A stretch of 64,000 bases of DNA from Polaribacter sp. Hel_I_88 (GTDB lineage: Bacteria; Bacteroidota; Bacteroidia; Flavobacteriales; Flavobacteriaceae), in NCBI RefSeq assembly GCF_000687935.1, contig NZ_JHZZ01000001.1, positions 3,854,001 through 3,918,000 of the forward strand, read 5' to 3'. Positions 1-7,626 of this stretch are shown one piece after another (position 1 is the first letter of the stretch; each line of letters starts with the position of its first letter). The notes beneath the pieces are model-generated. The model was given only the letters and a program-made list of their open reading frames with translations, was not told the origin of the DNA and did not search any database. The translations under genes were made by a program, and so were the position numbers.

Positions 1-1
1 C

Positions 2-1309
2 AATCAAAACGAAGTTGAAGCTAGAAAAAAAGCCATAAAACCAGAAGATTTGGCAACTTTAATTTATACATCTGGAACCACAGGAAAACCAAAAGGAGTT
101 ATGTTATCTCACAACAACATCGTTTCTAATGTTTTAGCAAGTCAAAAAAATGTTCCATTAGAGTTTGGGAAAGACAAAGCTTTAAGCTTTTTACCTGTAT
201 GTCATATTTTTGAACGTATGATTTTGTATCTATATCAATATTGTGGTACAGAGATTTATTTTGCAGAATCTATTGAGAAACTTACAGAAAACGCACAAGA
301 AGTAAAGCCAGATGTAATGACAGCTGTGCCAAGATTGTATGAAAAAATTTACGACAAAATTATCTTAAAAGGTGAAGATTTATCTGGTATAAAAAAGAAA
401 CTATTCTTTTGGGCTGTAAATTTAGGTTTAGAATACAAACCTTATGGTGCAAATGGTTGGTGGTATGAAAAACAATTGGGTTTAGCTCGTAAACTTATAT
501 TTTCTAAATGGCAAGCAGCTTTAGGGGGTAATTTAAAATTAATGGTTTCTGGTAGTGCAGCTTTACAACCACGTTTAACAAGAATTTTTGCAGCTGCAGG
601 AATGCCAATTATGGAAGGTTATGGTTTAACAGAAACATCTCCTGTAACTTCTGTAAATTTTATGAATGTAGATGGAGTTAAAGGATTTAGAGTTGGTACA
701 GTTGGTAAAGTTATTGATGGTGTAGAAGTAAAAATAGCAGAATCTGGTGAAATTTTAATAAAAGGACCTAATGTAATGCAAGGCTATTATAAAGATCCTG
801 TAAAAACAGCGGAAGTTCTTAAAGATGGTTATTTTCATTCTGGAGATAAAGGTGAACTTGATAAAGATGGTTTCTTAAAAATTACAGGTAGAACCAAAGA
901 AATGTTTAAAACTTCTGGAGGTAAATATGTGATTCCTCCATTATTAGAAGGAGAGCTAAAACAATCTTTATTTATAGAACAAGTAATGGTTGTAGGTGAA
1001 AATGAAAAAATGCCAGCAGCAATTATTCAACCTAATTTTGAATATTTAAAAGATTGGGCAAAAGACAATAATATTTCTTTTACTACGAATAAAGATTTAA
1101 TTACAAACGAAAAAGTAATAGCAAAAATTCAGGAAGCAGTTGATAATTGTAATTGCCAATTTGGAAAATGGGAGCAAATTAAGCGCTTTGAATTAACGTC
1201 AGATGAATGGTCTATTGAAGGTGGTCATTTAACACCAACAATGAAAATGAAAAGAGCAGTAATCGTAAAAATTTATAACGATTTATATGAAAAAATATAC
1301 AGACCATAA
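2..1309 (+). CDS. Long-chain acyl-CoA synthetase (AMP-binding), 5' end cut off
   Basis: This is the C-terminal part of an AMP-forming fatty-acid--CoA ligase, which activates long-chain fatty acids to acyl-CoA for lipid synthesis or beta-oxidation. The frame is open from base 2, so the gene begins left of the window. The TTG at 50 is only an internal leucine. The P-loop TSGTTGKPKGV lies at the visible N-terminus, followed by the GYGLTETSP adenylate motif and the SGDKGELDKDGFLKITGRTKE hinge region. About 435 residues are visible. Bacterial members of the FAA1/long-chain type are usually near 590-600 residues, so roughly 160 are missing. It is convergent with the next gene and ends before a bidirectional hairpin. 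The exact chain-length preference cannot be told from sequence. Confidence 0.93.
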   Translation, partial: NQNEVEARKKAIKPEDLATLIYTSGTTGKPKGVMLSHNNIVSNVLASQKNVPLEFGKDKALSFLPVCHIFERMILYLYQYCGTEIYFAESIEKLTENAQEVKPDVMTAVPRLYEKIYDKIILKGEDLSGIKKKLFFWAVNLGLEYKPYGANGWWYEKQLGLARKLIFSKWQAALGGNLKLMVSGSAALQPRLTRIFAAAGMPIMEGYGLTETSPVTSVNFMNVDGVKGFRVGTVGKVIDGVEVKIAESGEILIKGPNVMQGYYKDPVKTAEVLKDGYFHSGDKGELDKDGFLKITGRTKEMFKTSGGKYVIPPLLEGELKQSLFIEQVMVVGENEKMPAAIIQPNFEYLKDWAKDNNISFTTNKDLITNEKVIAKIQEAVDNCNCQFGKWEQIKRFELTSDEWSIEGGHLTPTMKMKRAVIVKIYNDLYEKIYRP

Positions 1310-1368
1310 ATTGTAAATAACTAAAATTTAAAGTTGATTTTTTTTTAAAAGACGAACTTTAAAAGCAT

Positions 1369-1402
1369 AAAAAAATCCCAAGTTTTAACTTGGGATTTTT
1401 TA
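1369..1402. terminator. Bidirectional rho-independent terminator
   Basis: A near-perfect hairpin pairs AATCCCAAGTT with AACTTGGGATT, with A-runs on the left and T-runs on the right. It sits between the convergent acyl-CoA ligase (+) and thioredoxin-fold gene (-) and can end transcription from both sides. Confidence 0.85.
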
Positions 1403-1431
1403 TATAGTACCTGTAAGGCTAAAAAAAAATA

Positions 1432-2037
1432 TTACACTTTAATTGAACAACCAATAGCAACAGTTGTTGTTTTCTCTATCTTTTTACCAGTCAATAAAGC
1501 ATCTAAAGCATTTTCTACATATTTTTCTGTTACAGCATCTGCGTCTCTTGAACTGTTATCAATGGCTCCAATATATTGAACTTTCATATCGTTTTTTGTA
1601 ACGATGTAAACATGTGGCGTTTTTGTGGCTCCAAATCTTGGATATACTTTTTGCCCTTCATCTAACAAATAAGGAAAATTAAAACCTTTTTCTTCAGATC
1701 TTATTTTCATTTTCTCAAGACTATCTTCTGGCATCGTAACAGGATTGTTTGGATTGATAGCAATTACAGGATAGCCATAATTTTCATATTTGTCATTTAA
1801 AGCGATTATTCTATCTTCATTGGCAACTGAATATGGACACGTATTACAAGTAAATATGATGACAAAACCCTTGGCATCATCATAATCTGATAATGATAAA
1901 AAATCACCATCTACATTTTTTAATTTAAAGTCTTTTATGGTATCTCCAACAGCATAACCTGCTGCAGGTTTTAACGTAAAAGCTGCTGTTGCAAACGCAA
2001 GCACCGCAAGTAATAATATCGATTTAATTGTTTTCAT
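1432..2037 (-). CDS. Exported thioredoxin-fold/redoxin-like protein
   Basis: This 201-residue protein has a signal peptide (about residues 1-22) and a peroxiredoxin/TlpA-like thioredoxin fold. The likely redox centre is CNTC (C64, C67) at the start of the first helix, followed by PYSVANED. A cis-proline typical of thioredoxin folds is visible in KTPHVY. It probably works in the periplasm as a disulfide reductase or thiol-peroxide reductase. The exact activity is not decided, since the CxxC is unlike a classical WCGPC and a peroxiredoxin Thr/Cys pair is not obvious. It follows the TlpA-like lipoprotein gene by only 3 bases, so the two are very likely one operon serving a shared periplasmic redox role. 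Confidence 0.85.
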   Translation of the reverse strand: MKTIKSILLLAVLAFATAAFTLKPAAGYAVGDTIKDFKLKNVDGDFLSLSDYDDAKGFVIIFTCNTCPYSVANEDRIIALNDKYENYGYPVIAINPNNPVTMPEDSLEKMKIRSEEKGFNFPYLLDEGQKVYPRFGATKTPHVYIVTKNDMKVQYIGAIDNSSRDADAVTEKYVENALDALLTGKKIEKTTTVAIGCSIKV

Positions 2038-2040
2038 AAT

Positions 2041-2574
2041 TTATGGTTTTAAAAAAGTTTTTAATTCAGTTTCTAACATTGTATAATCAAAAGATTGTTC
2101 GTAAAATTTTCTAGTATTTTTATTATAAATTAATGTTGCTGGCAAAGCTCCAGACCAAGTTGAATCGATGGCTTTTATCCAAACATTTTCATCAATATCA
2201 TTTAATAAAACAACCTCAGATTGCAATTGTTTTTTATTGATAAAAGGAATTAGTTTTTTTTCAACTTGTTTTGGGAAATCTAAACTTACTAATAAAACCT
2301 CCACATTTTTAGAAACATAGTCTTGTTTTATATTCTCAAAATACGGTAATTCTTTTACACAGGGTGCACACCAAGTTGCCCAAAAATTTACAATGTAAGT
2401 TGTATCATCATTTTTTTCTAAATAAGGTTTTAACTCCTTATAATTTACTGTTTTTACGGTTGTTATTTTTTGCCAATTATTATCAGTAGTATTAACAACA
2501 TTCGTTTTAGAACCCTCTTTTTTGCAAGAAGAAATTATCAGTAAAATTGAAAATATAAATAGTGCTTTTTTCAT
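2041..2574 (-). CDS. TlpA-like thioredoxin lipoprotein
   Basis: This is a 177-residue membrane-anchored thioredoxin. The N-terminus is a lipoprotein signal ending at C17 (IISSC), followed by a flexible stretch and a TlpA/ResA-like domain. The active site WATWCAPC (C69, C72) is clear, with a cis-proline near ALPATLIY. Proteins of this type reduce disulfides of exported proteins, for example during cytochrome c maturation. The partner here is unknown. It is the first gene of a two-gene operon with the downstream redoxin-like protein. The region over its start codon is repeated 95 bases upstream, see the repeat entries. Confidence 0.9.
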   Translation of the reverse strand: MKKALFIFSILLIISSCKKEGSKTNVVNTTDNNWQKITTVKTVNYKELKPYLEKNDDTTYIVNFWATWCAPCVKELPYFENIKQDYVSKNVEVLLVSLDFPKQVEKKLIPFINKKQLQSEVVLLNDIDENVWIKAIDSTWSGALPATLIYNKNTRKFYEQSFDYTMLETELKTFLKP

Positions 2575-2602
2575 CTTTATAAAATTACATCAATTTAAAA
2601 TA
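2567..2602. repeat. 36-bp direct repeat, copy 1
   Basis: This segment matches 2662-2697 at 34 of 36 positions, including a 25-base identical core (2578-2602 = 2673-2697). The offset is 95 bases. This copy covers the start codon and leader of the TlpA-like gene. Confidence 0.85.
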
Positions 2603-2631
2603 CAACTACAATAATTAACGCATAATTAACA

Positions 2632-2666
2632 AAAAAACCTCGTAACAATTTAGTTATGAGGTTTTT
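2632..2666 (-). terminator. Terminator downstream of the S1/P1 nuclease
   Basis: ACCTCGTAAC pairs with GTTATGAGGT (one G-U pair) around a 6-base loop. On the minus strand the stem is followed by seven T residues, the usual form of an intrinsic terminator. It lies between the nuclease gene and the TlpA-like gene and probably separates the two transcripts. Confidence 0.7.
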
Positions 2667-2697
2667 CATCAATATAAAATTACATCAATTTAAAATA
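2662..2697. repeat. 36-bp direct repeat, copy 2
   Basis: This is the second copy of the sequence at 2567-2602, with two mismatches, in the same orientation. It overlaps one arm of the terminator hairpin. The arrangement suggests a local duplication that copied the leader of the TlpA-like gene. Confidence 0.85.
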
Positions 2698-2783
2698 AGT
2701 TAACAGTCATTTGAAAGTAAACACTTTTAATTTCAAGCAGCTAAAAAGGCAATCATTAACAAATTATAAATGTAAAAGATTTA

Positions 2784-2832
2784 TTTTTTTAGAGCATGAG
2801 TTTTCCCCTTTGGGGAATTAAAGGGGCTTTAG
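2784..2832 (+). repeat. Dispersed GGGG/CCCC palindromic repeat, copy A
   Basis: The segment T-run + AGAGCATGAGTTTTCCCCTT + TGGGGAATTAAAGGGGCTTT is matched, in inverted orientation, by 4594-4642. Shared blocks are AGAGYATGAGTTT, CCCTTTGGG, GATTAA/AATTAA and GGGCTTTA. It lies directly 3' of the nuclease gene. It resembles REP-like intergenic elements common in Flavobacteriia (from memory). Confidence 0.75.
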
Positions 2833-3611
2833 TCGTAAATATCATTCAAAACTTTAGCTAAACGGATTCCGCCTTTTTGTAATTGCGTTCTTACAGTTCC
2901 AAAATGATCGTAAGAATAATTATAACGTAAATTCTCTCCTACTTTTACAGATTTGTAAACTTCTTTGGTAACTTCATGTACCTCATTTACCCAATCAACA
3001 ACAGAACCTTCTTTAATAAATTCTATTTGTTTTTTTGATAAATCATCTGCGTTTTCGGCTAATTCAATATAACTCATATTCCAATCTTCAATCATGTTGG
3101 TGTCCCAAACTCGGTGTAAATTAGATCCGTTTCCAAACCATTGTACTTGCACATCATTACCACCTTTATCTTCTCTTCTTCCAATATGCATTGGCTGGTG
3201 TAAATCGCCAACTAAATGTACTAACATTTTTAAATGAAAAACCTTATCTTCTTCACTACTGTTTTCATCTTTTAAAACTGTTTTACATTTTTCGATTCCT
3301 TGCACTAAATCTCCTTGAGGATTTTTTTCTGCTTCCTCATATGTTTGGTCCAAATCCATATTTACATAATGCCAAACGTTATAATCTCTATATTTTCTAT
3401 CAGATTTAATTTCGTCTGCATAAGTAGAAACAAAGGCTAAACTTTGTCCTTTTAAGAGTTTATCAATACATTTTTTTGTTCTTCTTGTCAAATGCTTTTC
3501 AGCAATTTTTCCAGTAACTCTATGCCCATTTTGTCCCCAGAAATAAGCTTCATCAGTTGAGGAAGTCGTCATCATTAAAAATGGTATTAATAATAAAAGT
3601 TTGATTTTCAT
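2829..3611 (-). CDS. S1/P1-type zinc-dependent nuclease
   Basis: This 260-residue exported endonuclease is of the S1/P1 family, which cleaves single-stranded DNA and RNA and 3'-nucleotides using three zinc ions. The signal peptide ends before the mature tryptophan of WGQNGH. W25 and H30 reproduce the family's N-terminal zinc-ligand spacing. Other ligand motifs are visible in HLVGDLHQPMHIG and NVWHYVNMD. Bacterial members act outside the cytoplasm, probably in phosphate and nucleotide scavenging. The gene stands alone, with its own terminator downstream and a TAnnTTTG motif upstream. No missing ligand was noticed. Confidence 0.93.
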   Translation of the reverse strand: MKIKLLLLIPFLMMTTSSTDEAYFWGQNGHRVTGKIAEKHLTRRTKKCIDKLLKGQSLAFVSTYADEIKSDRKYRDYNVWHYVNMDLDQTYEEAEKNPQGDLVQGIEKCKTVLKDENSSEEDKVFHLKMLVHLVGDLHQPMHIGRREDKGGNDVQVQWFGNGSNLHRVWDTNMIEDWNMSYIELAENADDLSKKQIEFIKEGSVVDWVNEVHEVTKEVYKSVKVGENLRYNYSYDHFGTVRTQLQKGGIRLAKVLNDIYD

Positions 3612-3638
3612 ATGTGTAAATTATATATTTATTTTCAA

Positions 3639-3646
3639 CAAAAGTA
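3639..3646 (-). promoter_or_regulatory. Candidate -7 promoter element for the nuclease gene
   Basis: On the minus strand this reads TACTTTTG, an exact match to the Bacteroidota -7 consensus TAnnTTTG, 28 bases upstream of the nuclease start. A convincing -33 TTG is not obvious. Confidence 0.45.
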
Positions 3647-3666
3647 TAAAAATAAATGCTTAAAAA

Positions 3667-3699
3667 TTTGGAAAAATCAAAAATTAACTTATATCTTTG
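3667..3699 (+). promoter_or_regulatory. Promoter of the SPFH/band-7 gene
   Basis: TTTG at 3667-3670 and TATCTTTG at 3692-3699 are separated by 21 bases. This matches the Bacteroidota -33/-7 pattern (TTG ... TAnnTTTG). The start codon is 37 bases further on. Confidence 0.6.
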
Positions 3700-3736
3700 T
3701 GATATCAATTTAATATCAAACTAAAATCATTTACTT

Positions 3737-4597
3737 ATGAAAGCTGAAAAAATTATCAAACTTGCCAACGGTTACCTAATGTTGTTTGTCGTTTTAATCC
3801 TATTTTTTGGAGGAATTATCATGACTATAGTGCAACAAACACCCGTTTATTTTCCTCTAATAATTATAGGTTTTATTGGTTTTTTTGGATTTATTCTGGT
3901 GAATCCAAATACATCTAAAGTTATTTTATTATTCGGAAAATACGTGGGAACTATCAAAGAAAATGGCTTGTATTGGGCAAATCCTTTGTATAGAAAAAAA
4001 ACAATTTCTTTAAGAGCTAGCAATTTTGATAGTGAGCGATTAAAGGTAAATGACAAATTAGGAAACCCTGTAATGATTTCTACCATTTTAGTTTGGCGTG
4101 TTACCAATACGTATAAAGCAGCTTTTGATGTTGATAATTACGAAAATTTTGTACGTGTGCAAACAGATGCTGCTGTTAGAAAATTAGCAAGTATGTATCC
4201 TTATGATAATTTTGCGGATGAAGGTCATGATGAAGATATCACCTTAAGATCTAGTGTAAACGAAGTTTCTGAAGCTTTAGAAAAAGAAATTGACGAGCGT
4301 TTAACCATTGCAGGAATCGAAGTTTTAGAAGCTAGAATTGGGTATTTAGCCTATGCCAATGAAATTGCTTCTGCCATGTTAAAAAGACAACAAGCAACAG
4401 CTATTGTTGCTGCAAGACATAAAATTGTGCAAGGTGCTGTTGAAATGGTAGAAATGGCTTTAAATGAATTAAACAGGAAACAAATTGTGGAATTAGATGA
4501 TGAACGAAAAGCAGCAATGGTTAGTAATTTATTAGTGATTTTATGTGGAGATAAAGAAGCTTCTCCTGTTGTAAATGCTGGTACTTTAAGTCATTAA
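3737..4597 (+). CDS. SPFH/band-7 (stomatin/prohibitin-like) membrane protein
   Basis: The 286-residue protein has two closely spaced N-terminal hydrophobic segments (about 13-35 and 38-57), followed by an SPFH domain. Features include NTSKVILLFGKYVGT, the FDVDNYENFVRVQ region and the alanine-rich helix RQQATAIVAARHKIVQGAVEMVE. SPFH proteins form large membrane-associated oligomers that organise microdomains and often control proteases. It lacks the long coiled-coil tail of flotillins and is closer in size to slipin/stomatin types. It sits between two copies of a dispersed repeat, divergent from the nuclease gene. No NfeD-type partner was found next to it. Confidence 0.9.
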   Translation: MKAEKIIKLANGYLMLFVVLILFFGGIIMTIVQQTPVYFPLIIIGFIGFFGFILVNPNTSKVILLFGKYVGTIKENGLYWANPLYRKKTISLRASNFDSERLKVNDKLGNPVMISTILVWRVTNTYKAAFDVDNYENFVRVQTDAAVRKLASMYPYDNFADEGHDEDITLRSSVNEVSEALEKEIDERLTIAGIEVLEARIGYLAYANEIASAMLKRQQATAIVAARHKIVQGAVEMVEMALNELNRKQIVELDDERKAAMVSNLLVILCGDKEASPVVNAGTLSH

Positions 4598-4642
4598 AGC
4601 CCATCTTAATCTTCCCAAAGGGAAGAAACTCATACTCTAAAA
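4594..4642 (-). repeat. Dispersed GGGG/CCCC palindromic repeat, copy B (inverted)
   Basis: The reverse complement aligns with 2784-2832 over about 48 bases with a few small gaps. It begins with a T-run and AGAGTATGAGTTT, passes CCCTTTGGG and ends with GGGCTTTA. It lies directly 3' of the SPFH gene, so copies A and B flank the divergent nuclease-SPFH pair in inverted orientation. Confidence 0.75.
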
Positions 4643-4650
4643 AAAAACGA

Positions 4651-4684
4651 ATGTCATTTCGCCTTTATGGAGAAATCTCAACTT
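4651..4684 (+). repeat. GTCATTTCG...GGAGAAATCTCA intergenic repeat
   Basis: The words ATGTCATTTCGCC and GGAGAAATCTCA form a pattern that I recall as a widespread intergenic repeat in Flavobacteriia. Only this one copy is seen in the window, so family membership rests on memory. Confidence 0.45.
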
Positions 4685-4701
4685 TGAAACTAATTTAAAT
4701 A

Positions 4702-5160
4702 ATGGAGAAATTTGTAATGCTAGATGGTTATATTTCTATGGATAACAAACAATTATTCTTAGATATTAATAGAACAAAAAACGATTTAAAATCTAGAGGA
4801 GGCTGGTTAGGTGTATTTTTTGTTTTTGTTTCAATAAGCGTTTTACACACCTTTAGAAAAATGGAGTTATTAAAAAATTTCTTTGACTATTTTGATTTTG
4901 GCTTAAGAATCATTGGGGTACTTGGTATTCTTGCTGCACTTTATTATCTATTTTTTTTAAGAAAATCTAAAAAGAATTTAATTATCAATGAAATCATAAA
5001 AATAAATATTGATAAAAAAGAATTTGAAACAGAAATATCTTTAGTGTTCACCAATAAAAGAGAATATGATATTAGTTTTAGAAACCTAGAAAATCAATTA
5101 GAACCGTTTTTGGAACAAATTAAAAAAAGAAATACAAGAATAATAATTAATGATTTATAG
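4702..5160 (+). CDS. Small two-helix membrane protein, paralogue of the next gene
   Basis: No known family was recognised. The 152-residue protein has an N-terminal beta-like segment (LDGYISMDNKQLFLDI), two transmembrane helices (about residues 37-52 and 68-88) and a soluble C-terminal domain. That domain ends in LEPFLEQIKKRNTRIIINDL. The neighbour at 5150 has the same layout and the same KKRNTRI-type ending, so the two arose by tandem duplication. The 3' end overlaps the neighbour by 11 bases, suggesting translational coupling. The layout resembles small membrane proteins with a PH-like or lipid-facing domain, but this is only an impression. The start could also be the ATG at 4717. Confidence 0.7.
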   Translation: MEKFVMLDGYISMDNKQLFLDINRTKNDLKSRGGWLGVFFVFVSISVLHTFRKMELLKNFFDYFDFGLRIIGVLGILAALYYLFFLRKSKKNLIINEIIKINIDKKEFETEISLVFTNKREYDISFRNLENQLEPFLEQIKKRNTRIIINDL

Positions 5161-5644
5161 CTTGAAAAACTCAAAGTCTTTTAAAATAACTAACGGATTT
5201 CTGATCATAAATAATTCTTATTTAAAAATTAAGTATAGAAAAGGAAAATATGCTTTGGATGTTTTAAAATTCTTTGGTAGTATTTCTTTAATTGCTTTGT
5301 TTCTAGATAAATTGAAAGACTATGAAAACATCATTGGAGTTTACGAAAATGCTAAGTTTTGGTTTTTTGCATTAGCATCTGTATCTTTAATTTACTTGTT
5401 TTTTGAATTTATCTTCAGAAAAAAATGGATAAATACGCTAGAAATAAATGACCTTTTAAAAGTTGAAATTGGTCACAATAAACGTGAAGAAAACATAGAT
5501 GAAGACAGTAAAATTGAAATTACATTTTACACGAACAATGGCAAACAGAAATCAATTGAGTTGAAAAAACAACATAATCAACTGAATCAATTTTTAGAAA
5601 TTTTACAAAAAAGAAATACAAGAATAAAAATAGAACAACTTTAA
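5150..5644 (+). CDS. Small two-helix membrane protein, tandem paralogue
   Basis: This 164-residue protein of unknown function copies the layout of the preceding gene. It has an N-terminal ITNGFLIINNSYLKIKY strand-rich part, two membrane helices (about 43-58 and 74-90), and a soluble domain ending in FLEILQKRNTRIKIEQL. The start codon lies inside the previous gene, and the following glycine-zipper gene begins directly after the stop. The whole stretch from 4702 to about 6681 is therefore tightly packed and probably co-transcribed. Divergence between the two paralogues is large outside the C-terminus, so the duplication is not recent. Confidence 0.7.
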   Translation: MIYSLKNSKSFKITNGFLIINNSYLKIKYRKGKYALDVLKFFGSISLIALFLDKLKDYENIIGVYENAKFWFFALASVSLIYLFFEFIFRKKWINTLEINDLLKVEIGHNKREENIDEDSKIEITFYTNNGKQKSIELKKQHNQLNQFLEILQKRNTRIKIEQL

Positions 5645-5830
5645 ATGAACAATAAACAAATTTATGCAATCGCAATTGGTGTTTCTCTAGGAACTTCTAT
5701 TGGTACAACAGTTGGTGCTGTTACTGGCAACATAGCAATGAGTTCTATTTACGGCTCAATGATTGGAACTATAATTGGAGTTGTTGTGGCATTTACAATC
5801 TTAAATGAAGACAAAAACGAAAACCCATGA
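5645..5830 (+). CDS. Glycine-zipper small membrane protein
   Basis: This 61-residue protein is dominated by one long glycine- and small-residue-rich hydrophobic stretch with regular GxxxG spacing (GVSLGTSIGTTVGAVTG...GSMIGTIIGVVVA). It probably inserts as one or two packed membrane helices. No function can be assigned. Its ATG directly follows the stop of the previous gene. Its own stop TGA overlaps the ATG of the next gene (ATGA), which fits translational coupling. Confidence 0.65.
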   Translation: MNNKQIYAIAIGVSLGTSIGTTVGAVTGNIAMSSIYGSMIGTIIGVVVAFTILNEDKNENP

Positions 5831-5985
5831 AAGAATATAAAGTAGTTACACCAAAATTAGGCTGGAAAAATAGAAACCAAAAATATGAAGATTGTTTAAA
5901 TCAATATGCAAGAGAAGGTTGGACTGTAAATACAATTTTTCAAAATACAGGTGGCATTTTATTTGAAAGAGATAAAAACAGATAA
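5827..5985 (+). CDS. DUF4177 family small protein, copy 1
   Basis: The 52-residue protein begins MKEYKVVTPK and contains the pattern CLNQYAREGWTVNTIFQ...GGILFERDKN. This is the usual DUF4177 layout: an N-terminal KEYKV strand, a helix ending in GW, and a C-terminal strand ending in ERDK. The biochemical role of DUF4177 is unknown. It overlaps the glycine-zipper gene by 4 bases. One base separates it from a second DUF4177 gene, and the two share MKEYK, the GW turn and the ending DKNR. Confidence 0.75.
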   Translation: MKEYKVVTPKLGWKNRNQKYEDCLNQYAREGWTVNTIFQNTGGILFERDKNR

Positions 5986-5986
5986 T

Positions 5987-6154
5987 ATGAAAGAATATAA
6001 GTTTTTAAAACAAAAAATGAGTTGGTCTAATAGTCAAAATAATTTTGAAGATGAAATCAACTCGCATGCAAAACAAGGTTGGAGAGTAATTAATGTTTAC
6101 TGCAACACAAATGGTGGTGTTTATGCACTTTTGGAAAAGGATAAAAACAGATAA
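5987..6154 (+). CDS. DUF4177 family small protein, copy 2
   Basis: This 55-residue protein begins MKEYKFLKQK and has the DUF4177 pattern INSHAKQGWRVINVYCN...GGVYALLEKDKNR. The ATG at 5987 is chosen because it gives the conserved MKEYK start and follows the previous stop by one base. An upstream alternative start at 5951 would lie inside the previous gene. It is a tandem paralogue of the preceding gene, with about one third of residues shared. Function is unknown. Confidence 0.75.
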   Translation: MKEYKFLKQKMSWSNSQNNFEDEINSHAKQGWRVINVYCNTNGGVYALLEKDKNR

Positions 6155-6156
6155 AA

Positions 6157-6681
6157 ATGAAAGTTTTTAAAGAAGAGCAGCGTTTTACGCAAACTTGGCT
6201 AATTATTATTCTAATAATTTCTATTGGTGTTCCGTTTTTATTTGGTGTTTATGGAATTATGCAACAGATAATTTACAAAAACCCTTTAGGACAAAAACCA
6301 ATGTCAGATGCAGGATTGATCATTTTTACAATTAGCATGTTCATCTTAACAGTCCTTATTTTCTTTATAAAACTTACCACAAAAATTGATGAAAAAGGAA
6401 TTCACTATCAATTTTACCCTTTTCATTTATCTGTAAAAACAATTTCTTGGAGCGAAGTTTCCAAAGCTGGTGTTAGAACTTATTTGCCAATTAGTGAATT
6501 TGGTGGTTGGGGTTTAAGAGGTGGTTTTTTCTTCAATAAAGGCAAAGGAAAAGCTGTAAATATTTCTGGAGATATTGGTATTCAATTAATTCTTAAAAAC
6601 GGCAAAAAATTATTAATTGGAACACAAAAGGAAAGTGAAGCAAAAAGTGTTTTAGAAACCTATACATCAAAAATCAATTAA
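6157..6681 (+). CDS. Two-helix membrane protein with PH-like C-terminal domain
   Basis: This 174-residue protein has two membrane helices (about 13-35 and 52-72). A soluble domain follows with alternating strands (TKIDEKGIHYQFYPFH, ISWSEVSKAGVRTY, VNISGDIGIQLILKNGKKLLIGTQ). The order DEKGI...W.EV...G...L.LKNGKKLLIGT resembles bacterial PH-like (DUF6141-type) domains. That assignment is from memory and not certain. The gene starts 2 bases after the DUF4177 gene and is followed by the hydrolase gene after 1 base, so it belongs to the same compact transcript. Confidence 0.7.
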   Translation: MKVFKEEQRFTQTWLIIILIISIGVPFLFGVYGIMQQIIYKNPLGQKPMSDAGLIIFTISMFILTVLIFFIKLTTKIDEKGIHYQFYPFHLSVKTISWSEVSKAGVRTYLPISEFGGWGLRGGFFFNKGKGKAVNISGDIGIQLILKNGKKLLIGTQKESEAKSVLETYTSKIN

Positions 6682-6682
6682 A

Positions 6683-7594
6683 ATGATACGTATTATAACT
6701 TATTTCATCATATCAACTTTTAGTATTGCAATTTCTTTTGCGCAAGTAAAATCCGAAGAAATTACAATCAATAATATGGCAATTCAATTACCAGGAACTT
6801 TAACATATCCATCAGAAAAATCGCCTTTAGTAATTTGGGTGCATGGTTCTGGAGGTGTTGACAGGAATGGAAATCAACCTCAATACATTAAACAATTCAG
6901 AGACAAAATCAATAAAAATAATATTGCCTTTTTTTCTTATGATAAAAGAACAGCCAATCCAAAAAATGCAACTTTTTTACAAGAAGATGGTATTTTAATT
7001 GCTGATTTTGTGAGCGATGTTAAAGAAGTTGTCAATCATTTTAAAGGTGATGAGCGTTTTACAGAAATTATTTTGGCAGGGCATAGTCAAGGTTCTTTAA
7101 TTGCAATGATGGCTTTAGATAATGTTGATAGATACATATCAATTGCTGGTGCAGGAGAAACCATTGATAAAACGTTGGTAAGGCAAGTTACTGCACAAAG
7201 TGCTGAATTTGGTAAACTCACTGAAACGTATTTAAAGGAATTAAAAGAAACAGGAGAAATTACAGAAGTTGATCCAAATTTACTATCGCTTTTTGCAAAA
7301 CCAAATCAACCTTTTTTAACTTCTTGGATCGAGTTAAATCCTTTAGAAGAAATTAAAAATGTAACCATCCCAACTTTACTAATTAATGGTGATAAAGATA
7401 TTCAAGTGCAAGTGTTAGATGCCGAAAATTTAAAAAAAGCAAAACCAGAAGCAACCTTAGTCATCATAAAAAATATGAATCACGTTTTAAAAGATATTCA
7501 AAAAGAAGAAGACAACTTAGCTTCCTATTATTCTGCTGATTTTCCAATTTCAGAAGAATTAATAAAAACGATTGTAGAATTTATCCATAAATAA
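6683..7594 (+). CDS. Exported alpha/beta hydrolase
   Basis: The 303-residue protein has a signal peptide (about 1-20) and an alpha/beta-hydrolase fold. The oxyanion strand is VIWVHGSGG. The nucleophile elbow GHSQGS carries the catalytic serine. The acid is probably in LLINGDKDIQV and the histidine in KNMNHVLK. The family is broad (serine esterases, acyl or peptide hydrolases), and the substrate cannot be told from sequence. Its place at the end of the small-gene operon, right before a ribbon-helix-helix gene, gives no metabolic clue. Confidence 0.88.
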   Translation: MIRIITYFIISTFSIAISFAQVKSEEITINNMAIQLPGTLTYPSEKSPLVIWVHGSGGVDRNGNQPQYIKQFRDKINKNNIAFFSYDKRTANPKNATFLQEDGILIADFVSDVKEVVNHFKGDERFTEIILAGHSQGSLIAMMALDNVDRYISIAGAGETIDKTLVRQVTAQSAEFGKLTETYLKELKETGEITEVDPNLLSLFAKPNQPFLTSWIELNPLEEIKNVTIPTLLINGDKDIQVQVLDAENLKKAKPEATLVIIKNMNHVLKDIQKEEDNLASYYSADFPISEELIKTIVEFIHK

Positions 7595-7626
7595 AATTCC
7601 AATTTAAGGAAGTAAAAAGGAGAAAA

